51,242 nt of DNA from an uncultured Mollicutes bacterium (GTDB lineage Bacteria; Bacillota_I; Bacilli_A; RFN20; CAG-826): NCBI GenBank assembly GCA_945936135.1, contig CAMESG010000009.1, positions 1-51,242 on the forward strand. Reading direction: 5' to 3'. Below, piece after piece: positions 8,038 through 17,959 of this stretch. The translations under genes were made by a program, and so were the position numbers. The notes under the pieces were generated by a model, which worked only from the letters and a program-made list of their open reading frames with translations, searched no databases and was not told the DNA's origin. Positions within the stretch are counted from its first letter, which is position 1; the number at the start of each line of letters is the position of its first letter.

Positions 8038-9174
8038 TTATTCTTCGACATCGGTGCGCTTCCCGGACCGATAGGTTTTCTCGATGATCCCGCCGCCGAG
8101 CATCTTCTCTCCGTCATAGAAAACGGCGATCTGCCCTGGGGTCACGGCTTCGACTGGTTTTTCATACTTCAAACGTACGTTCTCCCCTTCGAACGATAGG
8201 AGGCAATATTGATCGGGCTGTCGATAACGGAACTTCACGCCAACGCGGATCGGTTCAACGGGCTTTGGACCTACCCAGTTGATTTGATCAATCACGCATT
8301 CATCGCTTTCAAGGAGGTAACGCTCGCTTGGATGGGCGACGTAGAGAATGTTCTTCTTCACGTCTTTTCGGTAGATAAAGAACGCGCCTTCTTCTTCGCC
8401 CTTAACGCCTCCGATCCCTAAGCCTTTATGCTGACCAAGGGTGTAATAGAGGACGCCACAATGTTGACCTACAACCTTGCCCGTCTTCCCTTCGACGATG
8501 TCGCCTGGGGTCGCGGGGAAATAGTTTTGGAGGAAGAGACGGAAGTTGCGCTCCCCGATGAAGCAAACGCCCGTCGAGTCCTTCTTGTCCATGACGGAAG
8601 ATAGACCCAATTCATGGGCGATCTTTCGGACATCGGTCTTGAGAATATCGCTTAACGGGAAGAGACAGCTAGAGATTTGTTCCTCGTTGATTTGGGAAAG
8701 GAAATAGCTCTGATCTTTCGATTTGTCGAGGGCTTTGTAAAGATAGGAAATCCCATCTTCATCGACCCTTTTCGCGTAATGGCCCATCGCAATCGCGTCG
8801 AAGCCCTGTTCTTTCGCGAACTTCAAAAACGAATCGAATTTGATGTATTTGTTGCAAAACACGTCCGGATTTGGCGTCCTTCCTCGTTCGTAATCCTTAA
8901 GGAAATAGGAAAAGACATTGTCCCAATATTCCTTCACGAAGTCGCAGCGAAGCAAGGGGATTCCGAGTTTCTTGGCGACTTCCACGGCGTCTTCATAATC
9001 CTTTTCTTGGGGGCATTGCCCTTGGCCGAGGGTTGGGTTGCCCAAGGTGTCGTTGTTTGCAAGGGCATCCCAGTTGCGCATGAAACCCCCAACGACTTCA
9101 TGGCCTTGCTGCTTCAATAAATAGGCGGCGACGGCGCTATCCACGCCTCCGCTTAAACCGACGAGGACTTTCAT
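8038..9174 (-). CDS. mnmA: tRNA-specific 2-thiouridylase MnmA
   Basis: MnmA adenylates U34 of tRNA-Lys, -Glu and -Gln and transfers sulfur to make s2U. The 378 residues carry the PP-loop SGGVDS (9-14), the first catalytic Cys in DVFCNKY (near 107), the second in GVCFIGER (near 200), and the C-terminal beta-barrel that holds the tRNA. Length fits the family. The ATG overlaps the stop of dtd by ATGA, so translation is coupled. It is the last gene of pdp-dtd-mnmA and is followed by a terminator. Confidence 0.97.
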   Translation of the reverse strand: MKVLVGLSGGVDSAVAAYLLKQQGHEVVGGFMRNWDALANNDTLGNPTLGQGQCPQEKDYEDAVEVAKKLGIPLLRCDFVKEYWDNVFSYFLKDYERGRTPNPDVFCNKYIKFDSFLKFAKEQGFDAIAMGHYAKRVDEDGISYLYKALDKSKDQSYFLSQINEEQISSCLFPLSDILKTDVRKIAHELGLSSVMDKKDSTGVCFIGERNFRLFLQNYFPATPGDIVEGKTGKVVGQHCGVLYYTLGQHKGLGIGGVKGEEEGAFFIYRKDVKKNILYVAHPSERYLLESDECVIDQINWVGPKPVEPIRVGVKFRYRQPDQYCLLSFEGENVRLKYEKPVEAVTPGQIAVFYDGEKMLGGGIIEKTYRSGKRTDVEE

Positions 9175-9626
9175 GCGTTGAAGAGCTCCTTTGAATCAAG
9201 CACCAAGGTGAACGGGCCTTCGTTCACTAAAGAGATGCTCATGTCCGCCTGGAACACGCCCCCTTGCAACGAAGGCAACTTCGTTTTGAAGTAATTGAAG
9301 AATTCTTGATAGAGCACTCTTGCTTCTTCTGGGGCCATAGCGAAAATAAACGAGGGGCGATTGCCTTCTTTCGCCGAAGCGTAAAGGGTGAATTGGGAAA
9401 CGCAAAGGACGTTGCCCGAAACTTGGGCTAGAGAAAGGTTCGTCTTCCCGTTTTCGTCCGGGAAGATGCGAAGTTTCAGGATCTTGTCCGCCATCTTCTT
9501 GGCGATTTCAAGGGTGTCCCCTTGGGTAAAACCGACCAACAAAAGGTAGCCTTTATCAATATGCGAAACTTCTTTTCCCTCGATTTCCACCGAGGCTTTG
9601 GAGACGATCTGCAAAACAACTTTCAT
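9171..9626 (-). CDS. dtd: D-aminoacyl-tRNA deacylase
   Basis: Dtd hydrolyses D-aminoacyl-tRNAs and mischarged Gly-tRNA-Ala, protecting translation. The 151-residue length is normal. The active-site motif SQFTLYA (near 78-84) and the Gly-cisPro loop NEGPFT (near 134-139) are present; the loop usually reads GPVT, so Val to Phe is a mild variant. The stop is TGA inside an ATGA overlap with mnmA, which supports the standard genetic code. It starts 4 bases after pdp ends. Confidence 0.95.
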   Translation of the reverse strand: MKVVLQIVSKASVEIEGKEVSHIDKGYLLLVGFTQGDTLEIAKKMADKILKLRIFPDENGKTNLSLAQVSGNVLCVSQFTLYASAKEGNRPSFIFAMAPEEARVLYQEFFNYFKTKLPSLQGGVFQADMSISLVNEGPFTLVLDSKELFNA

Positions 9627-9630
9627 AGGC

Positions 9631-10935
9631 TTATTTGCTTAAATAGGCGTGGACGACCGGAGGAACATCCACTTTATTTTCGTTGATCTTGAAGGCGTCA
9701 TGAATCTCTTTAAAGATCTCCTCGACGTTATCTTTGTTTGTATGGGCAATTGCGAGCACTTCTCCCGCCTTCACGTAATCGCCGACCTTTTTCTTTAAGA
9801 GGATGCCCGCGGACATATCGATCTTATCGTCCATTGTCGCGCGTCCCGCGCCGAGTTTCATCGCGGACAAGCCGATGCCGAGGGAATCGATTTCTTCGAC
9901 ATAGCCTTCCTTCTCGGCGACGATCTCCTTTTGGGTCTTCGCCAGAGGGAACTTCTCCGGGTGACGGATATAGGAAGCATCGCCTCCTTGGGCTTCGAAG
10001 AAAGCGCAAAGCTTTTCGAAGGCCGCGCCCGAAGCAAGGGCTTCTTTGATCTTCGCTTCGCCTTCTTCTCGCGAGGAAGCAAGGTGAGCTTGGCAAAGCA
10101 TGATGCCACCGGCTTGGGTGCAAAGCTCGACGAGGTCTTTCGGCCCGTGCCCTTGAAGGGTCGCGATCGCTTCTTTGACTTCCAAGGCGTTGCCAATCGC
10201 CATGCCCAAAGGCTGGTTCATATCGGTCAAGATCGCGCGGGTATCTCTGCCGAGGTGGCTACCGATTTCGACCATCGTTTTCGCGAGTTCTTCGGCCTTC
10301 TCGAAGGTTTTCATGAAGGCGCCGCGGCCAAACTTGACGTCAAGCAAGATCGCATCCGACCCCGAGGCAAGCTTCTTCGACATAATGGAAGAAGCGATGA
10401 GGGGGATCGATTCGACGGTGCCCGTGACATCGCGCAAGGCATAGAGTTTCTTATCCGCAGGATCGATTTCCGCGGTTTGTCCGGCGATCGCGATGCCGAT
10501 GCGGTTCACTTGGTTCTTGAATTCTTCTTCGCTTAGGGCGATGCGCATCCCGGGAACGGATTCCATCTTGTCGAGGGTGCCTCCCGTATGGCCGAGGCCT
10601 CTTCCGCTCATCTTGGCAAGTTTCGCCCCGCAGGCGGCGACCAAGGGTCCAAGGACCAAGGAAGTCTTATCGCCAACGCCACCGGTGCTATGCTTATCGA
10701 CTTTGACGCCGGCGATCCCAGAAAGGTCGATCGTATCGCCAGAATGCATCATGGCGTCCGTGAGCCAAGCGGTTTCTTGGGCGCTCATGCCCTGGAACAA
10801 AACCGCCATCGCGAAAGCGGAAGCCTGGTAATCCGGGATCTCGCCTTTCGTGTAGCCTTTGATGAAGAAATCGATTTCTTCCTTGGCTAAGGCGTGTCCG
10901 TCTCTTTTGCGTTCGATGATGTCGACCATTCTCAT
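9631..10935 (-). CDS. pdp: pyrimidine-nucleoside phosphorylase
   Basis: Cytosolic salvage enzyme that splits uridine, deoxyuridine or thymidine with phosphate into base and (deoxy)ribose-1-phosphate. The 434-residue protein matches the Firmicutes Pdp class. It opens with MRMVDIIxxKRDG and carries the phosphorylase signature KHSTGGVGDKTSL (about 81-93) and SGRGLGHTGGTLDK. The C-terminal PYNP domain, with LGAGR and the VGDYVKAGEVL lipoyl-like hammerhead, begins near residue 345. An AAAGGGG site precedes ATG 10935. It heads the pdp-dtd-mnmA operon, divergent from the methylase gene at 11006. Confidence 0.95.
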   Translation of the reverse strand: MRMVDIIERKRDGHALAKEEIDFFIKGYTKGEIPDYQASAFAMAVLFQGMSAQETAWLTDAMMHSGDTIDLSGIAGVKVDKHSTGGVGDKTSLVLGPLVAACGAKLAKMSGRGLGHTGGTLDKMESVPGMRIALSEEEFKNQVNRIGIAIAGQTAEIDPADKKLYALRDVTGTVESIPLIASSIMSKKLASGSDAILLDVKFGRGAFMKTFEKAEELAKTMVEIGSHLGRDTRAILTDMNQPLGMAIGNALEVKEAIATLQGHGPKDLVELCTQAGGIMLCQAHLASSREEGEAKIKEALASGAAFEKLCAFFEAQGGDASYIRHPEKFPLAKTQKEIVAEKEGYVEEIDSLGIGLSAMKLGAGRATMDDKIDMSAGILLKKKVGDYVKAGEVLAIAHTNKDNVEEIFKEIHDAFKINENKVDVPPVVHAYLSK

Positions 10936-10993
10936 ACTTCAATGATCCCCTTTCTTCTATAAAGAAAGCATACGCTTCTTCTTCGGTTTCGCC

Positions 10994-11005
10994 TACAATA
11001 GAACC
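10994..11005 (+). promoter_or_regulatory. -10 box of a leaderless start (11006 gene)
   Basis: TACAAT at 10994-10999 is followed by 6 bases and the ATG at 11006, so the predicted transcript start falls on the start codon. No AGGAG-like site is present. The -35 is weak. Confidence 0.5.
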
Positions 11006-12316
11006 ATGGATTTCGAAACGCTTCTTCAAAATCAATATGGGGATAAGGAGGCAAGCGCCCTGCTTTCCGCTTTAGAAGAAGAAAGAACGCATTCTCTTGT
11101 CCTCAATGACAAGAAAATCAAAGACCAAGATTTCGAGGCAACTTATCCAAACGTCCGGAAACATCCGTTCGTCCCTCATGCCTATTATTACGACCCGAAG
11201 GAATACGATTTTGGGAAATCCTTCCTCTACGATGTCGGGGCTTTTTCGATTCAAGACGCCTCGGCGATGATGGTTCCTTATCTTTTAGATCCCCAAAAAG
11301 AAGACGTTATCCTCGACTTTTGCGCCGCTCCCGGCGGCAAAAGCGTCCTTCTCAGCCTCTTAAAGGACGACCAAGGATTGATCGTATCCAACGATCTATC
11401 CTACCCAAGAGCAAAGATCCTCTCTGCCGCGATCGAACGGATGGGGAGAGGCAACGTCTTGGCCTGCGCAAACGACTTCTCCCTTATCTATAAGAATTAT
11501 AGAGAGACCTTTGACAAGATCCTTTTGGATGCGCCTTGCTCCGGGACCGCGATGTTCCGCAAAAACGAACAGGCGAAGAAAGAATGGAGCATCGCGAAAT
11601 CGTTGAAGTTCTCCCTCTTCCAAAAAGAACTCTTGGATGAAGCAGCTTATATGCTCAAGCCAGGCGGTGTCATCGCCTACAGCACCTGTTCGTTCATGAA
11701 AGAAGAAAATGAGGATGTGGTGTTGTCTTTCCTTGAAAAGCATCCGGACTTCCATGTTCTAGAAGCCTCGATCGATGACCCTTCTTTCTATCATTCCCCC
11801 GTCCTAAAGGAAGGGATCCACTTCCTTCCGAATCGTTTCGAAGGCGAAGGCCAATACATCTGTCTGTTAAAGAAGGATGGAAGCATTGAAAGAAGCACCT
11901 CTCCTTCTTTCCGAGTCGAAAAGAAATACCTGCCTTTCCTTAAAGAATATGGGTTAGAAAATCGAGAGACACTTCTCCTTCATGATTCCCTCTATTCTGC
12001 GACCTTGCCCTTTCCCGTTTCCAAACTTAACGTCCTTCGTTACGGCGTCAAGGCCATCGATGATTTGAAATTGATGATCCCAGATCATGCGCTTGCCCGT
12101 TATCTCGACCCTTCCTATTCCTTATCTTTAAACGAAAAAGAAACCCGCGCCTATGTGCGCGGGGAGACGTTTCAAATCGACGCGGAGGATGGCTTTCACG
12201 TCGTTTCGCATCAAGGGTTGACCTTAGGTTGGATCAAGGCGGTAAAAGGCATTGCCAAGAACCATTACCCAAAGGGCCTACGTCACGATTACTTGGTTCT
12301 GAACTCCTCTTTATAG
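11006..12316 (+). CDS. RsmF-like rRNA (cytosine-C5) methyltransferase
   Basis: A 436-residue SAM-dependent m5C methylase of the NOL1/NOP2/Sun group, which modifies rRNA. The SAM site is DFCAAPGGKS (near 104-113). The two catalytic cysteines are in DAPCSG (near 175) and STCSF (near 230). The C-terminal third (about 290-436) should contain the PUA-like RNA-binding part seen in RsmF/YebU proteins. The exact target C cannot be read from sequence. The gene has no ribosome site and a -10 box 6 bases before ATG. Its 3' end overlaps the convergent membrane-protein gene by 28 bases. Confidence 0.9.
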   Translation: MDFETLLQNQYGDKEASALLSALEEERTHSLVLNDKKIKDQDFEATYPNVRKHPFVPHAYYYDPKEYDFGKSFLYDVGAFSIQDASAMMVPYLLDPQKEDVILDFCAAPGGKSVLLSLLKDDQGLIVSNDLSYPRAKILSAAIERMGRGNVLACANDFSLIYKNYRETFDKILLDAPCSGTAMFRKNEQAKKEWSIAKSLKFSLFQKELLDEAAYMLKPGGVIAYSTCSFMKEENEDVVLSFLEKHPDFHVLEASIDDPSFYHSPVLKEGIHFLPNRFEGEGQYICLLKKDGSIERSTSPSFRVEKKYLPFLKEYGLENRETLLLHDSLYSATLPFPVSKLNVLRYGVKAIDDLKLMIPDHALARYLDPSYSLSLNEKETRAYVRGETFQIDAEDGFHVVSHQGLTLGWIKAVKGIAKNHYPKGLRHDYLVLNSSL

Positions 12317-12726
12317 GATTTTAAGGTCAGGATCCCAATCGCGAGGATGCAGCCCCCGATGATCGCGAGGCTCACGAAGAACTCCCATTTTTGAAGGACG
12401 ATGCCCATGGGAAGCCCGCATAGGGCCACCAGGGAACCATAGACGATCCCCGAGATAGAAATCCCTTGGATCATCTTTGGCCTCGTAGGCATTAAAATAA
12501 GGAAAACCGCGGCAAGAACGATCCCTGCCAAGGCAAAGACTCCATAACTCAAGCCCCACCCTAGATAGATGGGGAGAAGATCGCCTTCGTATCCTTTATA
12601 AAAGGAAGTGAGGGCAAAGACCAAGGCTGCCGCCGAGATGAGGGCAGCGATGATCAAAGAGGTCGCCAAAGTTTTTGCAAGGGATAAGCTAGAAGATTTT
12701 GCAGCGTCGCCGCGACGTGGATTCAT
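12289..12726 (-). CDS. small four-helix membrane protein
   Basis: A 145-residue integral membrane protein I do not recognise. Four hydrophobic segments lie near residues 18-42, 52-78, 84-108 and 114-136, with a short basic N-terminus. A strong AAGGAGGAG site precedes ATG 12726, which is 18 bases after pulA, so it ends the ftsK-pulA operon. Its last 28 bases overlap the convergent methylase gene, and no terminator lies between the two. Confidence 0.7.
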   Translation of the reverse strand: MNPRRGDAAKSSSLSLAKTLATSLIIAALISAAALVFALTSFYKGYEGDLLPIYLGWGLSYGVFALAGIVLAAVFLILMPTRPKMIQGISISGIVYGSLVALCGLPMGIVLQKWEFFVSLAIIGGCILAIGILTLKSYKEEFRTK

Positions 12727-12744
12727 AAAGGTCTCCTCCTTTTC

Positions 12745-14847
12745 TTATCTTCCGGTGACGAGGGTGCTTCTCGCCGGGACGATGACATCCCCTTTCTCGC
12801 CTTTCGCGGCGGGACGGGTGCAAAGCAAGACGCGTTGCGGCACCTTGAGCGTGAAACGGATCTCGTGATCGGTTGGGTTAAAGAACATCTCTAAATATTG
12901 ATAAGGCGCGATCAAGGTCGGGTTCAAAACCGAGAGATGGATGCAGCCGTCGTGATCGCTGATGAAGACGGATTCGTCGATGACTTTTGGGTCGTAAACG
13001 TGCAAAAAGCGCATCTTCTTACGGAATTCGATGAAGTGAGAAAGGATCTCAACCATCTCTTTCCGTTCCGCTAACAAGGGATAAGAGAACTTATTGTAAT
13101 GATCCCCGAGGTTATAGGTGTTCTCTTCGTTGAACTTCGAAGCGGCGATTTCTTGTCCCATGTGGAGGAAGGGAATGCCAAAGCTTAGAAGGATCGCCGC
13201 GGAGTTTGCCAAGACAAGCTCGCATTTCTTGCCTTCGTCAAGGTCTTTCCTTCGCGCGCTAAGAACATCGAAATAGGTCGCGTTATCGTGGCATTCGATG
13301 TAATTCACGGTCTGCCTTGCATCGAGGAACAAGGGTCCGCGATGGAAGGGAAGGGAGCTCGAAACGATTGAGAATTCATAATCCCTCAAGCAATCGAAGT
13401 TGCCCGCCCAGAAACCTTTCGCCGCTTCGCGATAGGTGTCGTTGAAGAAGCCAAAGCCCGGGAGCAAGGCGTGGTTCCCGCTATGGGCAAGGGGCTCTTT
13501 CACTTGTCCGCCCATGTTCCATCCTTCGCCATAGACGACAAACGATGGGTCTTTGGCCTTGGCCCGTTTCTCGATTTGCTGCACCGTCTTGACGTCAATA
13601 ATGCCCATCAAATCGAAACGGAAGCCGTCAACGTGATAGAAATCCTGCCACCAAGCGCAGGCATCGAGGATAAGTTTGCGCACCATCGGGCGCTCGCTGG
13701 CTAGGTCATTGCCGCAACCGCTCGTGTTCGCTCTCCGCCCATCGGCGTTCTTGCGGAAATAATAGTTCGGGACGATCGCGTCGAAGACGGATCTCCTCGC
13801 CTCATAAACGTGATTGAAAACGACGTCCATGACGATGCGGATACCCGCTTCGTGGAAGGCGCTGATCATCTTTTTGCATTCCGCGACTCTGGACCTAGGA
13901 TCCAGGACGTTGCTTGCATAGCTTCCTTCCGGGACGAAGTATTGGGCGGGGTCATACCCCCAATTGTACTTCCCATCCGGATGCAATTCATCGACGGTTT
14001 GATAATCGTAGATCGGGAGCAGTTGGAGATGGGTAAAGCCAAGGGAAGTTAGGTAATCGAAGCCCGCAGGCAAACCTCGGTCGCTTTTCCTGCCTTTTTC
14101 GATCATCCCAAGGAATTTCCCTTTATGGAGGATGTCCGTGTGGGAGGAGATCGTCAAATCGCGAACATGAGCTTCATAGACGATGACGTCCGTCAAGGAT
14201 TCAAAACGGGGCAAGGCCTCTTCGTGGGTCTTAATGTCATTGAATGAAGAAAAGTCCAAAACGTAGGAGCTTTTGCCGTTCGGGCCGCTTGCCTTCGCGT
14301 AAGGATCGGAAGTTTCGCTCATCGCCTCGCTGTTGCAGACGACGTAACGGTATTCGCACCCATCGTAATCGCCTTCTAGCCCCAAAGCATAAACGCCCTT
14401 CTCTTCACGCTTCATCTCAAAGAGGGTGAACATGGAATGCTTCGGGAGGCGGATCTTCAAATAGACGACGCTCGCCAAAGGCGCCCAAACCTTGAAGGTC
14501 GTCGCCTTTTTCGAATAAACCGCGCCTAAATCGTTTCCTTCATATGTGAAGGCTTCATCAAAGCCCGGGAAGAAAGGCGCGTCGGATACGTCGATCGGAA
14601 GAATCCCAAAGCCCGGGGTGAACAAGCGATAATGCTCGCCAAGGCGAATGGGCTTCGGAAGTTGATATTCGACGACCGCGTAAGGCCCAAGGGTTGAGTT
14701 CTTGATCAGCGTCAAAGGAAGGGGCTCTTTGGCATCGCCAATAAGAAGTGAGGCATCGAGCTTGCTCCAAGGAACGTCAGAGAAAATACCGACGCGGATG
14801 CGGTCCCAGGCGATCAATTTGGCTTGAATGTAGGTGTTGTTTTTCAT
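12745..14847 (-). CDS. pulA: type I pullulanase
   Basis: GH13 debranching enzyme that cuts alpha-1,6 links in glycogen, pullulan or limit dextrins. A CBM48-like N-terminal part (about 90-190) precedes the catalytic barrel. The type I signature YNWGYDP is near residue 296. The nucleophile Asp is in GFRFDLMG (near 410), the acid/base Glu in YGEGWNMGG (near 440) and the third Asp in ECHDNAT (near 518). No signal peptide is seen, so the 700-residue enzyme should act on internal or imported glucans. It starts 9 bases after ftsK, with no clear ribosome site, which is odd for an internal operon gene. Confidence 0.95.
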   Translation of the reverse strand: MKNNTYIQAKLIAWDRIRVGIFSDVPWSKLDASLLIGDAKEPLPLTLIKNSTLGPYAVVEYQLPKPIRLGEHYRLFTPGFGILPIDVSDAPFFPGFDEAFTYEGNDLGAVYSKKATTFKVWAPLASVVYLKIRLPKHSMFTLFEMKREEKGVYALGLEGDYDGCEYRYVVCNSEAMSETSDPYAKASGPNGKSSYVLDFSSFNDIKTHEEALPRFESLTDVIVYEAHVRDLTISSHTDILHKGKFLGMIEKGRKSDRGLPAGFDYLTSLGFTHLQLLPIYDYQTVDELHPDGKYNWGYDPAQYFVPEGSYASNVLDPRSRVAECKKMISAFHEAGIRIVMDVVFNHVYEARRSVFDAIVPNYYFRKNADGRRANTSGCGNDLASERPMVRKLILDACAWWQDFYHVDGFRFDLMGIIDVKTVQQIEKRAKAKDPSFVVYGEGWNMGGQVKEPLAHSGNHALLPGFGFFNDTYREAAKGFWAGNFDCLRDYEFSIVSSSLPFHRGPLFLDARQTVNYIECHDNATYFDVLSARRKDLDEGKKCELVLANSAAILLSFGIPFLHMGQEIAASKFNEENTYNLGDHYNKFSYPLLAERKEMVEILSHFIEFRKKMRFLHVYDPKVIDESVFISDHDGCIHLSVLNPTLIAPYQYLEMFFNPTDHEIRFTLKVPQRVLLCTRPAAKGEKGDVIVPARSTLVTGR

Positions 14848-14856
14848 AAAAATTTA

Positions 14857-17800
14857 TCAGGAATCAAGATCAGGCACGTTGAGGATATTGCCTTCCTCTT
14901 CCGGGAATTCGTGGATTAAGACAGGCGATCCTTTGGCGTTGTTGCTCGCGCCGCCATCGCCGATGATTCCTTCTTCCTTGAGACGGCGGAAGAATTGGCT
15001 CGAACGCGGGTAGCCGAGGTTGAACTCGCGTTGGATCAACGAGATCGAAGCGTAATCGCGGGTCATGACGTAGGCGCGGACCTGTTCGTAACGTCCTTCG
15101 AAGGCTTCTTCCCTTACGGCGGCGCTATTTTGGGAAGCGGGCGCTTCTTCTGGCTCGGGCGTCGGTTCAAGATCCAAGAAGCGATCGTAGAATTTCTGTG
15201 GACGCTTGCTCTTGGCGTCTTCGGCGATGCGATCGATTTCTTCGTCGGTAATGTAACAACCCTGGGCACGAAGGCGGGCGTTCGGGGAGATTTCGCCGCA
15301 GTCAACGATCATATCGCCATAGCCAAGCAAGCCTTCGGCGCCTTTTTCGTCGATGATCGTCATCGAGTCGACGTCCTTCTTGACGCGCAAAGCAACGCGG
15401 GTCGAGATGTTCGATTTGATCGTGCCGCTGATAACGTCGACGGAGGGACGCTGGGTCGCGATGATGAGGTGGATGCCACAGCTTCTCGCCTTGGCGGCCA
15501 AACGCGCGATCGATTCGTGCACTTCTTTGCAGACCATGGTCAAGTCGGCGTATTCATCGACGACCGTGACGATATAAGGCATCGGCTCAAGACCGTGAGC
15601 TTTGGCGTAGACGTTATAGCCTTCGATGTCGCGAACGCTCGCATCGTAGAAGGCGTCGTAGCGAGCATCCATTTCCTCGCAGAGTTTCTGCAAGGCTACG
15701 ACCGCTTTTCTCGCATCGGTGACAACGGGGCAAAGCAAGTGAGGGATATCGACGTATTTGCGGAATTCGACGCGCTTCGGGTCGACCAAAAGGAAGCGGA
15801 CTTCATCCGGCGTGTGGCGCATAATGATCGAGCAGATCACGGCTTGCATGAAGACGGATTTGCCAGAGCCCGTCATGCCGCAGACAAGCATGTGGACGAA
15901 TTTGCGGAGCGAAGATTGGATAAGATCCCCGCGGACATCGATTCCGAAAGGCACCATCAAGGGGTATTTCGTGCCAAGCTTGCTCAAAACCTCGTGGTAA
16001 GAAACCATGCGGCGGGTCTTGTTCGGGACTTCGACGGAGCAGTTGCGCGTGCCTAAGACGCGGTCGGTGAAACGGCTCGTGATACCGCCAAGACGGACGT
16101 CCAAGTCATTGACGACCTGGCGGATCTTGGTGACGGAAACACCTTGATCCGGGTGGATTTCATAAACGGTGATCGAAGGCCCGATCGTGGCGTTAGCGAC
16201 TTCCGCGCGAATGCCGAATTCCTCGAAGAACTCGTTGATCACTTGCGAAGTCTCCTCGGTTTCTTTTTCGAGCTGCTCGCGCACTTCGTTGTCTTCTTCG
16301 CTTGGTTGATTGATCAGATCAAGGGTCGGAAGTTCATAAGGAGGCAATTCCACGGGCTTTGGCGCAGGCTGCAGAGCAGGCTCAGGCTTTGGCGTTGGAG
16401 CGGGCTTTGCTTCAGGGGCAGGCGTGGAAACAACCGCTTTTTGCGTTTCTTTGACTTCGGGAACGGGTTTCTGCGCGGGTTCTTCTTCCTTAACCATGGC
16501 AGGTCTTTCTTCCATAGCTTTTTCTTCAAACGAAGAGGCAGGAGCAAGACCCGCTTCCCCAAGATCGGGGATGAAAGAATCTTCTTCCTCCATGCTGGCG
16601 ACCAAGTCCTCGAAGGGCTCGGCTTCGCTTAAGGGAGTCGCAGGTCTGGGCTCAGGAACGATCTTAAGTTCAGGAAGCGGTTTTTCCTTAACGGGTTCTG
16701 CTTTCTGGATCGGTTCTTCAAAGATCGGCGCTTCGGGAACGGCAGATTCTTCTTTCATGGGCTCGGGGATCGGCTCTTGTTTCGTTTCCGGCGGATAGGC
16801 CGGTTCAACGCGATCCTCAATGAAAGAAGGCGAAAGGGTGCTTTCCTCTTGGACGGCCTTGGGCTCGGCGTTTTCTTCATCCATCAAATACGCCGGTTGG
16901 AGGCCCATGTGCTGAATCGGGTTGGAATGGTAAAGAGAAGGATCCATCCCCGGGATTTCACGAGGCAAGCCCGGGGCAAGGCTATCCGGGGACGCTTTCT
17001 GAATTTCCTGCGCGCCTTGATGGATTTCGTAAGGCGCTTGCGAGGCGCGAACGAAGGTACGAGCCGCGGGTTCTTCTTCTTTAGATTCCTCCATCTCAGA
17101 GACCTCCTCTTCTTCCTTTTGAGGATAGAAAGCCTCCGTGGGGCGTTCGTAACGGAACACGGGAATGGTCTTTTCTTCTGGCGGCAGGGGGATCGTCGGA
17201 GCTTTGGGGAAAGGGAGATCTCCAAGATCGGTCATCTCCTCATTCGCCGCTTCAAGGCGCTTTCTCTCTTGTTCGCGGATCTCTTCTCTTCTCGCCTTGG
17301 TGATCGCGGCACGTGCTTTCGCGTCTTTGATCAAACGGACGATCGCCGGGAAGAAGAAAAGAAGGAAGGCCGCCAATAAAACGACGATCACGACCGGGAG
17401 GAAGGCCGCTAAACCCGCCGGAGGTAACATCAAGCCATCCAAGACGTAGCCAAGGACACCGCCATAGATCTCAAGATGGGTGAAATAGCCAAGCCGTTCT
17501 TCGCCCGCCTTGAAGAAAGAAGGGAAGAATTCGCTAAAGTTCGAAATGTCAGGACTTGAATAGGCGTAAGAGAAAAGCAAGGAAAGGCCAATCATCAAGC
17601 AAAGCAAGCCAAACCAAATGCGAAGGGGCATCTTCCACTTGATCCTGCCCTTGAGGCAAAGCAACGCGCCTTCAAAAAGGAGGACGAAAATCAAAAAGAG
17701 GAAAGAAGATAGACCAAAGGGCAAATAGGCGAGGAAAGCAAGGCCCCAAAGCCTTGAAAAGGGCGAGAACGCCAAAAGGAGCCCCAGCAAAAACAAGAAA

Positions 17801-17862
17801 ACGCCGGCGGCTTTTGCAAGCTTTTCTGGAGAGACGGGTTTGGTTTCTTTCCTCTTCGACAT
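14857..17862 (-). CDS. ftsK: DNA translocase FtsK/SpoIIIE
   Basis: Membrane-anchored hexameric ATPase that moves chromosome ends through the division septum. I start it at ATG 17862 (MSKRKET), giving 1001 residues; a longer frame would run through the RNase J terminator. About four transmembrane segments lie in residues 20-180. A long Glu/Pro/Ala-rich linker covers about 200-560. The motor has Walker A GMTGSGKS (near 660) and Walker B VVDEYADL (near 770). A winged-helix gamma domain is at the C-terminus (IQREFNLGYPRSSQFFRRL, near 950). The start has TATAAT 10 bases upstream and no ribosome site. pulA follows. Confidence 0.95.
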   Translation of the reverse strand: MSKRKETKPVSPEKLAKAAGVFLFLLGLLLAFSPFSRLWGLAFLAYLPFGLSSFLFLIFVLLFEGALLCLKGRIKWKMPLRIWFGLLCLMIGLSLLFSYAYSSPDISNFSEFFPSFFKAGEERLGYFTHLEIYGGVLGYVLDGLMLPPAGLAAFLPVVIVVLLAAFLLFFFPAIVRLIKDAKARAAITKARREEIREQERKRLEAANEEMTDLGDLPFPKAPTIPLPPEEKTIPVFRYERPTEAFYPQKEEEEVSEMEESKEEEPAARTFVRASQAPYEIHQGAQEIQKASPDSLAPGLPREIPGMDPSLYHSNPIQHMGLQPAYLMDEENAEPKAVQEESTLSPSFIEDRVEPAYPPETKQEPIPEPMKEESAVPEAPIFEEPIQKAEPVKEKPLPELKIVPEPRPATPLSEAEPFEDLVASMEEEDSFIPDLGEAGLAPASSFEEKAMEERPAMVKEEEPAQKPVPEVKETQKAVVSTPAPEAKPAPTPKPEPALQPAPKPVELPPYELPTLDLINQPSEEDNEVREQLEKETEETSQVINEFFEEFGIRAEVANATIGPSITVYEIHPDQGVSVTKIRQVVNDLDVRLGGITSRFTDRVLGTRNCSVEVPNKTRRMVSYHEVLSKLGTKYPLMVPFGIDVRGDLIQSSLRKFVHMLVCGMTGSGKSVFMQAVICSIIMRHTPDEVRFLLVDPKRVEFRKYVDIPHLLCPVVTDARKAVVALQKLCEEMDARYDAFYDASVRDIEGYNVYAKAHGLEPMPYIVTVVDEYADLTMVCKEVHESIARLAAKARSCGIHLIIATQRPSVDVISGTIKSNISTRVALRVKKDVDSMTIIDEKGAEGLLGYGDMIVDCGEISPNARLRAQGCYITDEEIDRIAEDAKSKRPQKFYDRFLDLEPTPEPEEAPASQNSAAVREEAFEGRYEQVRAYVMTRDYASISLIQREFNLGYPRSSQFFRRLKEEGIIGDGGASNNAKGSPVLIHEFPEEEGNILNVPDLDS

Positions 17863-17872
17863 AGGCTCATTT

Positions 17873-17878
17873 ATTATA
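17873..17878 (-). promoter_or_regulatory. -10 box of ftsK
   Basis: A perfect TATAAT on the minus strand, 10 bases before ATG 17862. The transcript would begin about 4 bases before the start codon, too short for a ribosome site. The -35 is unclear. Confidence 0.5.
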
Positions 17879-17911
17879 AATAAATCCTTGCGCAAGAAAA
17901 GGGCAAACGGC

Positions 17912-17943
17912 AAGAAAAAACGCCCCAATTTCTTGAAGCGTTT
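17912..17943 (-). terminator. terminator after the RNase J homologue
   Basis: AAACGCTTC (minus strand, 17935-17943) pairs with GGGGCGTTT (17918-17926) around an 8-base loop, followed by a T run. It begins 17 bases past the upstream stop. Confidence 0.85.
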
Positions 17944-17959
17944 GTTTCCATAATTCAGA